Below the pieces are notes generated by a model, which made no database searches, was not told the DNA's origin, and worked only from the letters and a program-made list of their open reading frames with translations. This document shows, piece after piece, positions 1 to 8,383 of a DNA stretch of 40,505 nt (positions are counted from its first letter, which is position 1; every line of letters starts with the position of its first letter). Source of the DNA: Methylobacter sp. (lineage in GTDB: Bacteria > Pseudomonadota > Gammaproteobacteria > Methylococcales > Methylomonadaceae). Location: NCBI RefSeq assembly GCF_004322395.1, contig NZ_SCTW01000066.1, positions 1-40,505 of the forward strand, in the 5' to 3' direction. The position numbers were made by a program, and so were the translations under genes.

Positions 1-16
1 CCCGAAGAAGCCGGCT

Positions 17-44
17 ATTATAACCCGCTTAGCCAACTTGTCAA
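17..44 (-). promoter_or_regulatory. Consensus sigma70 promoter reading out of the left edge
   Basis: Read on the minus strand, there is a perfect TTGACA box (39-44) and a perfect TATAAT box (17-22) separated by 16 bases. A GC-rich stretch (GCCGG) follows just downstream of the -10 box. Perfect boxes plus a GC-rich discriminator are typical of stable-RNA or ribosomal promoters under stringent control. The controlled gene lies outside the window, so its identity is unknown. The promoter lies just beyond the hldD stop and points the same way as hldD. Confidence 0.6.
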
Positions 45-157
45 CATCCTTGCCAACTTTATTTCCCTACCAAAAGCTTACTTCCTGCTCTTCCGAGGAC
101 ACTGCCCCGAAAGAACCGCGCATTCTACAGCTTTCTCAACTTGCGTCAAGGAGACTT

Positions 158-1102
158 TTAAGTATTTAACCAATCTAAATATCTTGCGACGCCTTGTTTA
201 ACGGTCAGAAAGTCCCTCGCATAGCCAGCCTCTCTTAGTCCGGAAATATCAGCTTGCGTATAACTTTGATAAGCCCCCTTTAAATGCTCAGGAAATGGAA
301 TGTATTCGATACTTCCATCTTTATGCCAATCAATCACTGCCTGAGCAATCGCATTGAAAGTTTCAGCCCGTCCCGTTCCTACGTTATAAATGCCGCGCTG
401 TTCAGGATGATCTAAAAACCACAAATTTACATCAACAACATCATCAACATGAACAAAATCACGCTTTTGCTCGCCATTAGCCATGCCATCGCATCCTTCA
501 AACAGCTTTGCCCTTTTTTGCTCGATAACCTGCCGATTAAAATGAAAAGCCGTGCTGCTCATAGAGCCTTTATGCTGCTCTCTTGGCCCGTAAACATTAA
601 AATACCGGAAACCGACAATTGGGCTTTTGGTTTTAGCTAATAAAGGCCGCACATATTGGTCGAATTGAAACTTTGAATAGGCATACATATTGATCGGATG
701 CTCGCAATTGCGCTCGACTCGAAAGCCGTGCTTGCCGTCCCCGTAAACCGATGCGGAAGAGGCATACATAAACGCGACATTTCTTGCGATACACCAATGC
801 AATAAGCGCTTGGAATAATCGTAATTATTCGTCATCACAAACCGCCCGTCCCATTCCGTCGTCGCAGAACAAGCTCCTTGGTGAAAAACCGCCCGTACTC
901 CATCAAAAAAATGAGCCACCCCGATTTTCTCCATGAACTCTTCCTTATCCATGTAATCGGCAATATCAAGATCGGCTATATTATGCATTTTTCGCCCATT
1001 CGCCAGATGATCGACCAGCAATATATTGCGTTCGCCACGCTGGTTTAATGCTCGTATAAGATTACTGCCGATAAAACCGGCGCCCCCCGTAACAACTATC
1101 AT
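158..1102 (-). CDS. hldD: ADP-L-glycero-D-manno-heptose 6-epimerase
   Basis: This cytoplasmic enzyme inverts C6 of ADP-D-glycero-D-manno-heptose to give the L,D-heptose donor for the lipopolysaccharide inner core. The 314-residue length fits the family. The N-terminus carries the NADP-binding Rossmann motif GGAGFIGSN, and the short-chain dehydrogenase YxxxK pair is seen as YAYSK near residue 140, after an S-A-S-V-Y-G serine segment. The start codon overlaps the hldE stop by four bases, so the two are translationally coupled. It is the last gene of a long minus-strand surface-polysaccharide cluster. No oddities are seen. Confidence 0.95.
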   Translation of the reverse strand: MIVVTGGAGFIGSNLIRALNQRGERNILLVDHLANGRKMHNIADLDIADYMDKEEFMEKIGVAHFFDGVRAVFHQGACSATTEWDGRFVMTNNYDYSKRLLHWCIARNVAFMYASSASVYGDGKHGFRVERNCEHPINMYAYSKFQFDQYVRPLLAKTKSPIVGFRYFNVYGPREQHKGSMSSTAFHFNRQVIEQKRAKLFEGCDGMANGEQKRDFVHVDDVVDVNLWFLDHPEQRGIYNVGTGRAETFNAIAQAVIDWHKDGSIEYIPFPEHLKGAYQSYTQADISGLREAGYARDFLTVKQGVARYLDWLNT

Positions 1103-2523
1103 TCCAATCCTCTCGCTTTTTTAATCATCGCCGTTGTCGACTGGCCGTCGACAAACTGCAAAATCTTCACCTCGCCGCCTGCCCGGATCACACAATCCCC
1201 ACCGGCGACTTGCTCAGAGCTATAATCACCACCCTTGACGATGACATCAGGCAACAGCTTGCAATACAATCGTTCGGGCGTTTCCTCTTCGAATGAAACC
1301 ACCCAATCCACGCAGGCTAATGCTGATAAAACCGTCATCCGTTCCTGCAAGCCATTAATAGGCCGGGACTCGCCTTTGAGCTGTCTGACCGATGCGTCGG
1401 AATTGACGGCCACCACCAAGCGATCACCTAATGCCTTTGCTTGCTGCAAATAAGTCACATGCCCGGCGTGCAATAAATCGAAGCAACCGTTGGTCATGAT
1501 GATGCGTTCATCATGGGCTTTGGCTCCCGCCAATATTTGCGCCAACTCATCTTCCGATACAATGCCGTATTGGGAATCCCGATCGCCGTGCATGGCCCGC
1601 GTTAACTCCTGCATCGATACCGTTGATGTGCCCAGCTTTCCGACTACTATGCCGCCCGCCAGATTAGCTAAATACATTGCGTCATACAATGCCATATCCA
1701 GCGCCACAGCTAGCGCCATCACTGCAATAACCGTATCTCCGGCACCGGTCACATCAAAGACATCCTTAGCTTGAGCCGGCAATGAATGCACTTGCGCATC
1801 CTGTATCAGCGTCATACCCGCCTCGCCGCGGGTCAATAAAAGTGTTGGGATCTGATGCTGCTTTAACAGAGCTCGCCCTTTTTCTATCAAATCATATTCA
1901 TTCTCAGCAATGCCGACCACGGCCTGCAATTCAGACAGGTTTGGCGTTATCACGTCTGCATGCGCATAACCCTGATAATCTACGCCTTTCGGATCGACCA
2001 AAACTTTAATCCCTGCTTGCTTGGACTCCTTGATATAGATTGAAACATCCGCCAAGGTTCCTTTGCCGTAATCAGAGAAAACAACGGTATTATTTTCAGG
2101 CAGATGCTTAACCAGCCTAGCCAAGAGAGCATCCGAATTAAACTTAAGCAAGGTCTCTTCAAAATCAATACGGATCAACTGCTGATGTTGCGCCATAACC
2201 CGTAATTTGCAGATACTGCGAATTTCCCGCTCGATAACAAAATCGCAGGCCACGCCCTCCGCTTCCAGCAGCCGCTTTATTGTATCGCCCTCGGCATCAT
2301 CGCCGACAACACCCAGCAGGGTTACCTTGCCTCCTAGTTTGGCAATATTGAGCGCAACATTACCCGCGCCACCTACGCGGTCTTCAATTGCCTTAACCCT
2401 GACCACAGGCACCGGCGCTTCCGGTGAAATACGCGCGGCCTGCCCCGACCAATACCGATCCAGCATCACATCGCCGATAACTATGACACGAGCCCGCCCA
2501 AATTCAGGTGCTGCCGCCAACAT
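1099..2523 (-). CDS. hldE: Bifunctional heptose-7-phosphate kinase / heptose-1-phosphate adenylyltransferase
   Basis: HldE phosphorylates D-glycero-D-manno-heptose 7-phosphate at C1. After phosphatase action it transfers AMP to make ADP-heptose. The 474 residues hold two domains. Residues about 1-320 are a ribokinase/PfkB fold, with GDVMLDRYW near the start and the anion-hole motif DVTGAGDT. Residues about 340-474 are a cytidylyltransferase-like domain with GCFDLLHAGH. The start overlaps the gmhA stop (TAATG), and the stop overlaps the hldD start. gmhA-hldE-hldD therefore covers the whole ADP-heptose route except the GmhB phosphatase, which is not in the window. Confidence 0.96.
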   Translation of the reverse strand: MLAAAPEFGRARVIVIGDVMLDRYWSGQAARISPEAPVPVVRVKAIEDRVGGAGNVALNIAKLGGKVTLLGVVGDDAEGDTIKRLLEAEGVACDFVIEREIRSICKLRVMAQHQQLIRIDFEETLLKFNSDALLARLVKHLPENNTVVFSDYGKGTLADVSIYIKESKQAGIKVLVDPKGVDYQGYAHADVITPNLSELQAVVGIAENEYDLIEKGRALLKQHQIPTLLLTRGEAGMTLIQDAQVHSLPAQAKDVFDVTGAGDTVIAVMALAVALDMALYDAMYLANLAGGIVVGKLGTSTVSMQELTRAMHGDRDSQYGIVSEDELAQILAGAKAHDERIIMTNGCFDLLHAGHVTYLQQAKALGDRLVVAVNSDASVRQLKGESRPINGLQERMTVLSALACVDWVVSFEEETPERLYCKLLPDVIVKGGDYSSEQVAGGDCVIRAGGEVKILQFVDGQSTTAMIKKARGLE

Positions 2524-3080
2524 TAATAAGCCCCCTCAATCGCACCACACCACCAGTGACCAATCAATATATGCGCCTCCTGAATTCTTGCCGTCACATC
2601 CGACGGAACAATCACCGAATGGGTAACCTGTCCTCTCAATTCTCCGCCGTCACGTCCGGTTAACCCTATAACAGCCATACCTTTCAACCTTGCAGCTTTC
2701 GCCGCATTTAATATATTTTCGCTAGTTCCTGATGTGGAAATAGCAATCAAGCAATCTTTCTCACTGGCAATAGCCTCAATCTGACGGGAATAGACGGTAT
2801 CAAATCCTATATCGTTACTATGCGCCGTTAAAATCGAGCTGTCTGTGGTCAACGCAATTGCAGCCAAAGCTTTCCGGTTTTTTTCATATCTGACCACCAA
2901 CTCCGCAGCGATATGCTGACAATCCGCGGCGCTGCCGCCATTGCCGCACAACAATATTTTCCCGCCCTGTTTCAATGTCTCAATCAGTAACTCTGCGGCC
3001 GCTTCAATTGCGCCTGAACAATTCGCTAATCGCGCCATCATGGCCTGATGCGCTTCAAGCTCGGAAATAAATGTTTTCAA
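2523..3080 (-). CDS. gmhA: Sedoheptulose-7-phosphate isomerase
   Basis: GmhA converts sedoheptulose 7-phosphate to D-glycero-D-manno-heptose 7-phosphate, the first step of ADP-heptose synthesis. The 185-residue protein is a single SIS (sugar isomerase) domain. Visible motifs are the phosphate-binding CGNGGSAADCQH segment and STSGTSEN, both typical of GmhA. It lies 11 bases after msbA and its stop overlaps the hldE start, so it is almost certainly cotranscribed and translationally coupled with hldE. Confidence 0.95.
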   Translation of the reverse strand: MKTFISELEAHQAMMARLANCSGAIEAAAELLIETLKQGGKILLCGNGGSAADCQHIAAELVVRYEKNRKALAAIALTTDSSILTAHSNDIGFDTVYSRQIEAIASEKDCLIAISTSGTSENILNAAKAARLKGMAVIGLTGRDGGELRGQVTHSVIVPSDVTARIQEAHILIGHWWCGAIEGAY

Positions 3081-3091
3081 AATGATGCTCC

Positions 3092-4885
3092 CTAAGCAAT
3101 GCCTGTATTCAACAACTCGATAGCGGCTTCCGGCTGGCTGTTGCTACCCTGTTCCTTAAATTGCATAGAATGCAGACGCGCATAAACCCCATTTTTTGCA
3201 ATCAACTCTTGATGAGAGCCTCTTTCCACAATCCGCCCATGATTCATGACCAGAATCACATCCGCATTTTCAATAGTCGATAACCGGTGAGCAATAACCA
3301 GCGTTGTCCGATTGCTCATGACTTTTTGCAGTGCCGCTTGTATATACCGCTCCGATTCGGTATCCAGCGCCGAAGTTGCCTCATCCAGTATCAGTATGGG
3401 GGCATCTTTCAACAATGCTCTGGCCAAAGCCAGCCGTTGCTGCTGTCCTCCTGACAGCTTAACGCCATTCTCGCCTATTTCCGTGTCCAGTCCCTGGTCC
3501 AGCTTGGCGATAAATTCCATTGCATAAGCGTCTGCTGCGGCCTGAGTTATTTCACTTCGGCTTGCGGTCGCAAGCGCCCCGTAGGCTATATTGTTGGCTA
3601 TCGTATCATTGAATAACGTGACTTTCTGGTTGACCAGCGCCAACTGTTTCCGCAAATTCGCCAGTTGGTAAGTATTTATTTCAACACCGTCCAACAATAT
3701 CTGGCCGGTGTCATGCGGATAAAACCGCGAAATCAAATTGGCAAGCGTGCTTTTGCCGCCGCCGGAAGTCCCTACCAACGCAATAGTCTGCCCCGGTTCG
3801 GCCTTAAAATTGATGTCGATAAGCGCCGGCTCATTGGCGCCCGCATATTGAAAAGACAGATTTTTAAATTCCAGTGCGCCCTTGCATCTTTCGGCCTGAT
3901 AAGTGCCTTCATCCACTTCGCCCGGCTCATCCAGAATATCAAATAACGATTCGGCAGCCGCGATGCCTTTTTGGATTTCGCTGTTAGCATCGCTTAAGCT
4001 TCTGATCGGCTTAGGCAATAGAAAGGCTGCCGTCAAATAACCCACAAACTCACCGACACTGGCTTGCTTCATCAAAAACAATGTCAAATACATCAGGAAC
4101 GACAAGGCTATCGCTAAAATGAATTGCATAATCGGGTTATGTATCGCCATCGTCGTTGCCAGTTTTAGCGATTGGCTTCGGTTATACAAACTGCTTTCCA
4201 AAAACCGCCGGCGCTCGTATTCTTCTCCGCCGTAACTGTGCACCACCCGATGTCCGCCCACCATTTCCGAAGTGATATGGGTCATATCGCCTATCGATTC
4301 CTGTATTCGTTTACTGATGCCCCGCAAGCGCTTACTGACATAGCGCACCAGCACCGCAATAATCGGCGCTATAGCGATAAAAACCAGCGACAACATCCAA
4401 TTCACATAAAACAAATAGATTAACAAGCCTATCGCAGTAAAGCCCTCGCGCACAAAGCTACGTAGCGCATCCGTGGTGGCTTGGGTAACCTGCCCCACGT
4501 TATTGGTTATCTTTGCGATCATATAACCGCTGTTATTCGCGTCAAAATAAGCCGTTGGCAACCGCGTATACTGGTCGAAAATCTGACATCTCAAGGTATG
4601 TACAACATTGGTAGATACTTTAGCTAAAAAATAATTGCCTATATAAGCGCCAATCCCATGCACTACAATTAAACCGCTAAACAATAGAGGCAAATAATTC
4701 ATACCCTCCCTTGTCTCGGTTTGCAGTGTATCGATGATATGTTTGATCAACGCCGCAAATAAGGTCTGAGTACCTGAATACATCAGGAATCCGATAATAC
4801 TGATTGCAAAAAGACCACGATGCGGCTTTACATAGGTCAATAGTCGCTTATATATTTGGGTGCTTGCTGTGGGTTTTTTTTTCAT
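3092..4885 (-). CDS. msbA: Lipid A export ABC transporter (MsbA type)
   Basis: This inner-membrane half-transporter flips the lipid A-core to the periplasmic face. The 597 residues have an N-terminal six-helix ABC exporter domain (about 1-320). A C-terminal ATPase follows, with Walker A GTSGGGKST, signature LSGGQQQR, Walker B ILDEATSALD and the switch histidine in IAHRLST. The size matches MsbA. It lies between glycosyltransferase genes and the heptose genes, which supports lipid A-core as substrate over a peptide or drug. The C-terminal tail of about 25 residues is poorly conserved. Confidence 0.9.
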   Translation of the reverse strand: MKKKPTASTQIYKRLLTYVKPHRGLFAISIIGFLMYSGTQTLFAALIKHIIDTLQTETREGMNYLPLLFSGLIVVHGIGAYIGNYFLAKVSTNVVHTLRCQIFDQYTRLPTAYFDANNSGYMIAKITNNVGQVTQATTDALRSFVREGFTAIGLLIYLFYVNWMLSLVFIAIAPIIAVLVRYVSKRLRGISKRIQESIGDMTHITSEMVGGHRVVHSYGGEEYERRRFLESSLYNRSQSLKLATTMAIHNPIMQFILAIALSFLMYLTLFLMKQASVGEFVGYLTAAFLLPKPIRSLSDANSEIQKGIAAAESLFDILDEPGEVDEGTYQAERCKGALEFKNLSFQYAGANEPALIDINFKAEPGQTIALVGTSGGGKSTLANLISRFYPHDTGQILLDGVEINTYQLANLRKQLALVNQKVTLFNDTIANNIAYGALATASRSEITQAAADAYAMEFIAKLDQGLDTEIGENGVKLSGGQQQRLALARALLKDAPILILDEATSALDTESERYIQAALQKVMSNRTTLVIAHRLSTIENADVILVMNHGRIVERGSHQELIAKNGVYARLHSMQFKEQGSNSQPEAAIELLNTGIA

Positions 4886-4942
4886 ATTTTTTAAGAATTC
4901 ATAAATAGATAAAGCTATTCTAGCTTGTACTAAATCATGGAG

Positions 4943-5761
4943 TTACTCAAGGTACTGGTTAACGCCTTTTTCTGCACGAATAAAACTCAACTGCTTTAAG
5001 CGATCCAATAGTCTTTGATAATTAATATCTTGCTTGCTTTTATCATTATGAGGATGCCATAGGTGCAGCACAGGCACTGCAAATCGCCCTTCCTTACGTT
5101 TAATACCGGCATGTATTAAACGAATAACCAAGTCGGAATCCTCAAATCCCCAACCTTCAAAAAGCTCATCAAAGCCATTCGCCAGTAAAAAATCGTTTTT
5201 CCATAGGGCCAGATTACAGGTCATGGCTTTTTGCCATTTTTTTTGCTGCAATTCTCTTAAAAATCCTAAAGGCAACCGAATAAAAGCTGAAATCCTGTTG
5301 ATCTTTTTTTGCAGCCAGAGAGAAATAAAATAGCTCAACGGTTTTTGATGCAACGAAATATGTTTTTCAATGACTTCCTGAGTAAATGACTCGCTTAACA
5401 GCACCCTGTTTCCCGGTACAAAACACCCTGCTTTTGCCAACTGCCGATGCCGGGCGATAAAATCAGCAGGGCAAATGCAGTCGCCATCGATAAATAGTAA
5501 ATATTCGCCCTGGCTGCTTGCAACCGCCTTATTCCTGATAGTTCCCGCTCTAAATCCTTGGTCGTCATGATGCACATATCGAATGGGCACCGGACTTTTA
5601 ACGCAATGAGCTTGGGCCAGTGCCTGATTGGCCGGAGCAGAGCCATCGTCGGCGACGATAATTTCAAACTCCTGGTCTTGTTGGACAAATAAACTATCCA
5701 GACAGTGTTCTAATGCGGCAGGCCAGTTATAAGTGGTTACGATAACAGAGATTAAGTTCAT
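4943..5761 (-). CDS. Family 2 glycosyltransferase with galactosyltransferase-type C-terminal segment
   Basis: This is probably a cytoplasmic, membrane-associated sugar transferase acting on the lipopolysaccharide core or an exported glycan. The 272 residues start with the GT-A signature ISVIVTTYNWP, followed by ADDGS and the metal-binding FIDGDC (DxD-like) near residue 95. A later segment, GFDELFEGWGFEDSDL, matches the Glyco_transf_7C type of motif that contacts donor and acceptor. The gene shares one base with the upstream WaaE-like gene. Donor and acceptor cannot be told from sequence. Confidence 0.85.
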   Translation of the reverse strand: MNLISVIVTTYNWPAALEHCLDSLFVQQDQEFEIIVADDGSAPANQALAQAHCVKSPVPIRYVHHDDQGFRAGTIRNKAVASSQGEYLLFIDGDCICPADFIARHRQLAKAGCFVPGNRVLLSESFTQEVIEKHISLHQKPLSYFISLWLQKKINRISAFIRLPLGFLRELQQKKWQKAMTCNLALWKNDFLLANGFDELFEGWGFEDSDLVIRLIHAGIKRKEGRFAVPVLHLWHPHNDKSKQDINYQRLLDRLKQLSFIRAEKGVNQYLE

Positions 5762-6510
5762 TACTTATGCGACTGCCGGTTTTGCAATTCCAGCAATTTA
5801 AGATATTTATAATAAGCGCCTTCTGCATTGGAAATCGACAGCATCAGCCCCTGCCGTCCATCCAGAATAGCGGCTTTAAGTAAATAAGTGCGAATAAACA
5901 TCCAAAACCCTTTTAAAATGGCTTTGCCCAAAGATGAGCGAATGCCGCGCTGGTAAAGCAAAGCTGCGCCCAAGGTTGAATAGCTATTTACTTTATGCAA
6001 AACCTCATCCAGATTTATAAAGGCATCATGCAGCAACGGCGAGTTCATACGGCCTATTTGGCCCTGAACAATAATCCTTTCATGCACAACTGAATCGGTG
6101 AATTGACCGCAACCACGGCGAAACAACCTTAACACATAATCCGGCCACCAGCCTCCATGGCGCATTTGCCTGCCGCAATAGCTGGAAAGACGGGAGATTT
6201 CGTAACCATGATAGTCTTCTTGCCCCAGCGCCTGTTCAAGCTCCGCTCTTAACTCAGGCGTCACCACCTCATCGGCATCAATGGATAAAACCCAATCGCC
6301 ACTGGATTTATCCAAGGCTCGCTGCTTCTGAATGCCGAACCCAGGCCAGTCTGTTTGGTAAACCTTATCCGTATATTGACGACAGATTGCTACCGTATCG
6401 TCATCACTGCCCGAATCCAGCACAATAATCTCACCGGCCCATGCAATCGACTCAAGGCAACGCGCTATATGACCGGCTTCATTTTTTGTAATGATGATTA
6501 CGCTGAGCAT
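5761..6510 (-). CDS. WaaE/KdtX-like family 2 glycosyltransferase (LPS core)
   Basis: WaaE-type enzymes add beta-1,4-glucose to heptose I of the lipopolysaccharide inner core. The 249 residues begin LSVIIITKNEAGHI, followed by LDSGSDDDT and the SIDADE metal site near residue 78. The family-typical stretch HGGWWPDYVLRLF and a C-terminal segment with a hydrophobic patch (GFWMFIRTYLLKA) are also seen. Length and motif order match the WaaE/KdtX group. The exact sugar in this organism is an inference. The gene is tightly packed between two other glycosyltransferase genes. Confidence 0.8.
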   Translation of the reverse strand: MLSVIIITKNEAGHIARCLESIAWAGEIIVLDSGSDDDTVAICRQYTDKVYQTDWPGFGIQKQRALDKSSGDWVLSIDADEVVTPELRAELEQALGQEDYHGYEISRLSSYCGRQMRHGGWWPDYVLRLFRRGCGQFTDSVVHERIIVQGQIGRMNSPLLHDAFINLDEVLHKVNSYSTLGAALLYQRGIRSSLGKAILKGFWMFIRTYLLKAAILDGRQGLMLSISNAEGAYYKYLKLLELQNRQSHK

Positions 6511-6585
6511 GGTTTATTTGGATTAGTCGGTTTTAGATGGCGAAGCCTTAGAGGGAAGTTAGCCAAAGACTTAAAGGCCTTTCCT

Positions 6586-7410
6586 TTATTGCCAAGAAAA
6601 ACTACTGTTTTGTCTTAGCCCATGCATAGACATCCCGAATTGAGCAAGTTCTTGTTCACGCCATAACTTTTGTTGCCGAACCCTCTTTATTTTATTGAGT
6701 TTCCGCTCCAACCAGCTCTGTTGTAACAGGCGGTAATTATAACGATATCCCAATCCATCTTTTTCGGACAATCCCCGCTCTTGCTTCATCGCCGATTGCG
6801 TAATCGAGCCGTAATGGTGTAACCAAGAACTCCCCGTCATGCCAATAGGAATACCCGCTTTATCCGCCTCGTGAAAGAACATTGTATCTTCATAACCGAG
6901 CAACTTAGGAATGGGTTGAAAATACCCGATTTCCATCCATACCGATTTATGCACAGCAAGGCACACCGCATGACGACCGCCAACCCGAAGGGCATTTTTC
7001 ATTTTAGTTGAGGATTCGATAGAAAACGATTCAAAATCATAATCAAGAGGACCTTCAATAAGCGCCGGAGAGATAATTTTCAGGCCATTTTGCTCAGCCG
7101 CATGGATCATATTCTTAATCCATCCCTGCGATACCAGCACATCGTTGTTCATGATAATCGTCCACTCGGCCTGTAACGCTAAGGCACCTTGATTCCATGC
7201 CACGCCACAACCCAAATTAGCCTGATTAAAAATGCGTTCACCTAACGGCAACGTTTCAAGATAACTGCGTGTCTCATCGGTAGATCCATTATCCACCACG
7301 ACTAATCTGCTAAGATCAACACCGTGCTTAATCATGCTATCAACGCACTGACGGGTATATTCAACTTGATTGTAGCAAGCGAAGGTGATGGCGTAATCTA
7401 TTTGATTCAT
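6586..7410 (-). CDS. Family 2 glycosyltransferase
   Basis: This is a 274-residue GT-A enzyme of unknown donor. The N-terminal half has ITFACYNQ, VVVDNGSTDET and a metal-binding IMNNDV (NND in place of DxD) near residue 88, as in rhamnosyl-like GT2 enzymes. A GYEDTMFFHEADKAG stretch resembles the acceptor-side ED motif. The C-terminus is basic (KLNKIKRVRQQKLW), suggesting peripheral membrane contact. It sits 75 bases upstream of the WaaE-like gene and 127 bases after the GT17 gene, so cotranscription is likely but looser here. Confidence 0.82.
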   Translation of the reverse strand: MNQIDYAITFACYNQVEYTRQCVDSMIKHGVDLSRLVVVDNGSTDETRSYLETLPLGERIFNQANLGCGVAWNQGALALQAEWTIIMNNDVLVSQGWIKNMIHAAEQNGLKIISPALIEGPLDYDFESFSIESSTKMKNALRVGGRHAVCLAVHKSVWMEIGYFQPIPKLLGYEDTMFFHEADKAGIPIGMTGSSWLHHYGSITQSAMKQERGLSEKDGLGYRYNYRLLQQSWLERKLNKIKRVRQQKLWREQELAQFGMSMHGLRQNSSFSWQ

Positions 7411-7537
7411 ATGTTTTTTAATATTTTTAATATTCCTGAATTACATCGAGATAGAATAAAAGCTCTTACAGGAGTCATTCTATGGTGCCACTTCCGTATT
7501 TACAGCGAAAGTACGCCGAAAATTATGTTCATTTTTT

Positions 7538-8383
7538 CTATCCGTCTACAGTCAATAACCATTCTCGGTATGATTCCGAATTTTCGATCAATTGTCTTGG
7601 GAAATGATGATCGACAAATTGGGCTCGACAACTACCGCTAGGATTGAGAAAATCTTGGCCTGCTTCGATTTTACGCCGGATTGTGGTCGGGTTCTTGTAT
7701 TCAGGGGTGTTGTATTCCTGGTGAGCGAAACTTTCCAGTTTACGAATGATTTGAGGAATGTCCGCGATCCAGGTGAAATGCCATCCGCCATCTGTTATCC
7801 GCTGTACCTGCCGATTCCGGAACCATGCTCTTTTGATGGAGCGCAACAGGCCTGTGGATTTGAAATTGCGTACTTGCTCGGCTCCACCGAAAAAATCCCG
7901 GAAAACCTTGTAGGTAACAATCTTGGAACCGGCCCAAGCCACCGGCTCACCGTCAATAAAGCACTGGTTGTTGAGGTAATAGGAATAGGCGCACTGCATA
8001 AAGTCGCCGCGCACGAATCGGCGCGGGTCGAATTGTCTGATGGTTTCAGGCCGGGGAATCTCGTCCACATCGGATATCAACACCCAATCATCGTCGGCCG
8101 CGTCGAATAAACCATGGGCGACGAAATCCCGCTGATAGCGCTCGTTGCGCCAAGCGTCGTCGGTGGGAAATGGATAATCGGAAAGCACTAGGTAGCGGAT
8201 TTTGTCCTGATAGAGCTGGAAATTTTCTATGCGGAAATTGAGTGGTTTGGGTTTGCCGGAAATGGTCTTGACCGATTCGACTATGACGAAATAATCTACT
8301 TGTTCCCACAGGGTATCAAGACGCAACCTGAGCAACATATCCTCATTGAAATAACAGAAGCAGTCATAGACTTTTGGCTTCAC
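7538..8383 (-). CDS. Family 17 glycosyltransferase (N-acetylglucosaminyltransferase-like)
   Basis: The 281-residue protein matches the GT17 family, whose founding members are beta-1,4-N-acetylglucosaminyltransferases. Telling features are the start VYDCFCYFNEDMLL, the early FVIVES, the ISDVDEIPR metal-site region near residue 104, and GWHFTWI near residue 203. The start overlaps the preceding gene's stop by four bases. Base composition is richer in G+C than in neighbours: two sampled 60-base lines (7801 and 8041) give 33 and 34 G+C, against 25 at 9061. This suggests separate acquisition. The transferred sugar is not known. Confidence 0.85.
   Translation of the reverse strand: MKPKVYDCFCYFNEDMLLRLRLDTLWEQVDYFVIVESVKTISGKPKPLNFRIENFQLYQDKIRYLVLSDYPFPTDDAWRNERYQRDFVAHGLFDAADDDWVLISDVDEIPRPETIRQFDPRRFVRGDFMQCAYSYYLNNQCFIDGEPVAWAGSKIVTYKVFRDFFGGAEQVRNFKSTGLLRSIKRAWFRNRQVQRITDGGWHFTWIADIPQIIRKLESFAHQEYNTPEYKNPTTIRRKIEAGQDFLNPSGSCRAQFVDHHFPRQLIENSESYREWLLTVDG

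Noticed and set aside
7588-8309. Several long open frames opposite or overlapping the GT17 gene
   Set aside because: They are by-products of the GC-rich composition; only the GT17 frame shows family motifs and proper coupling to its neighbour.
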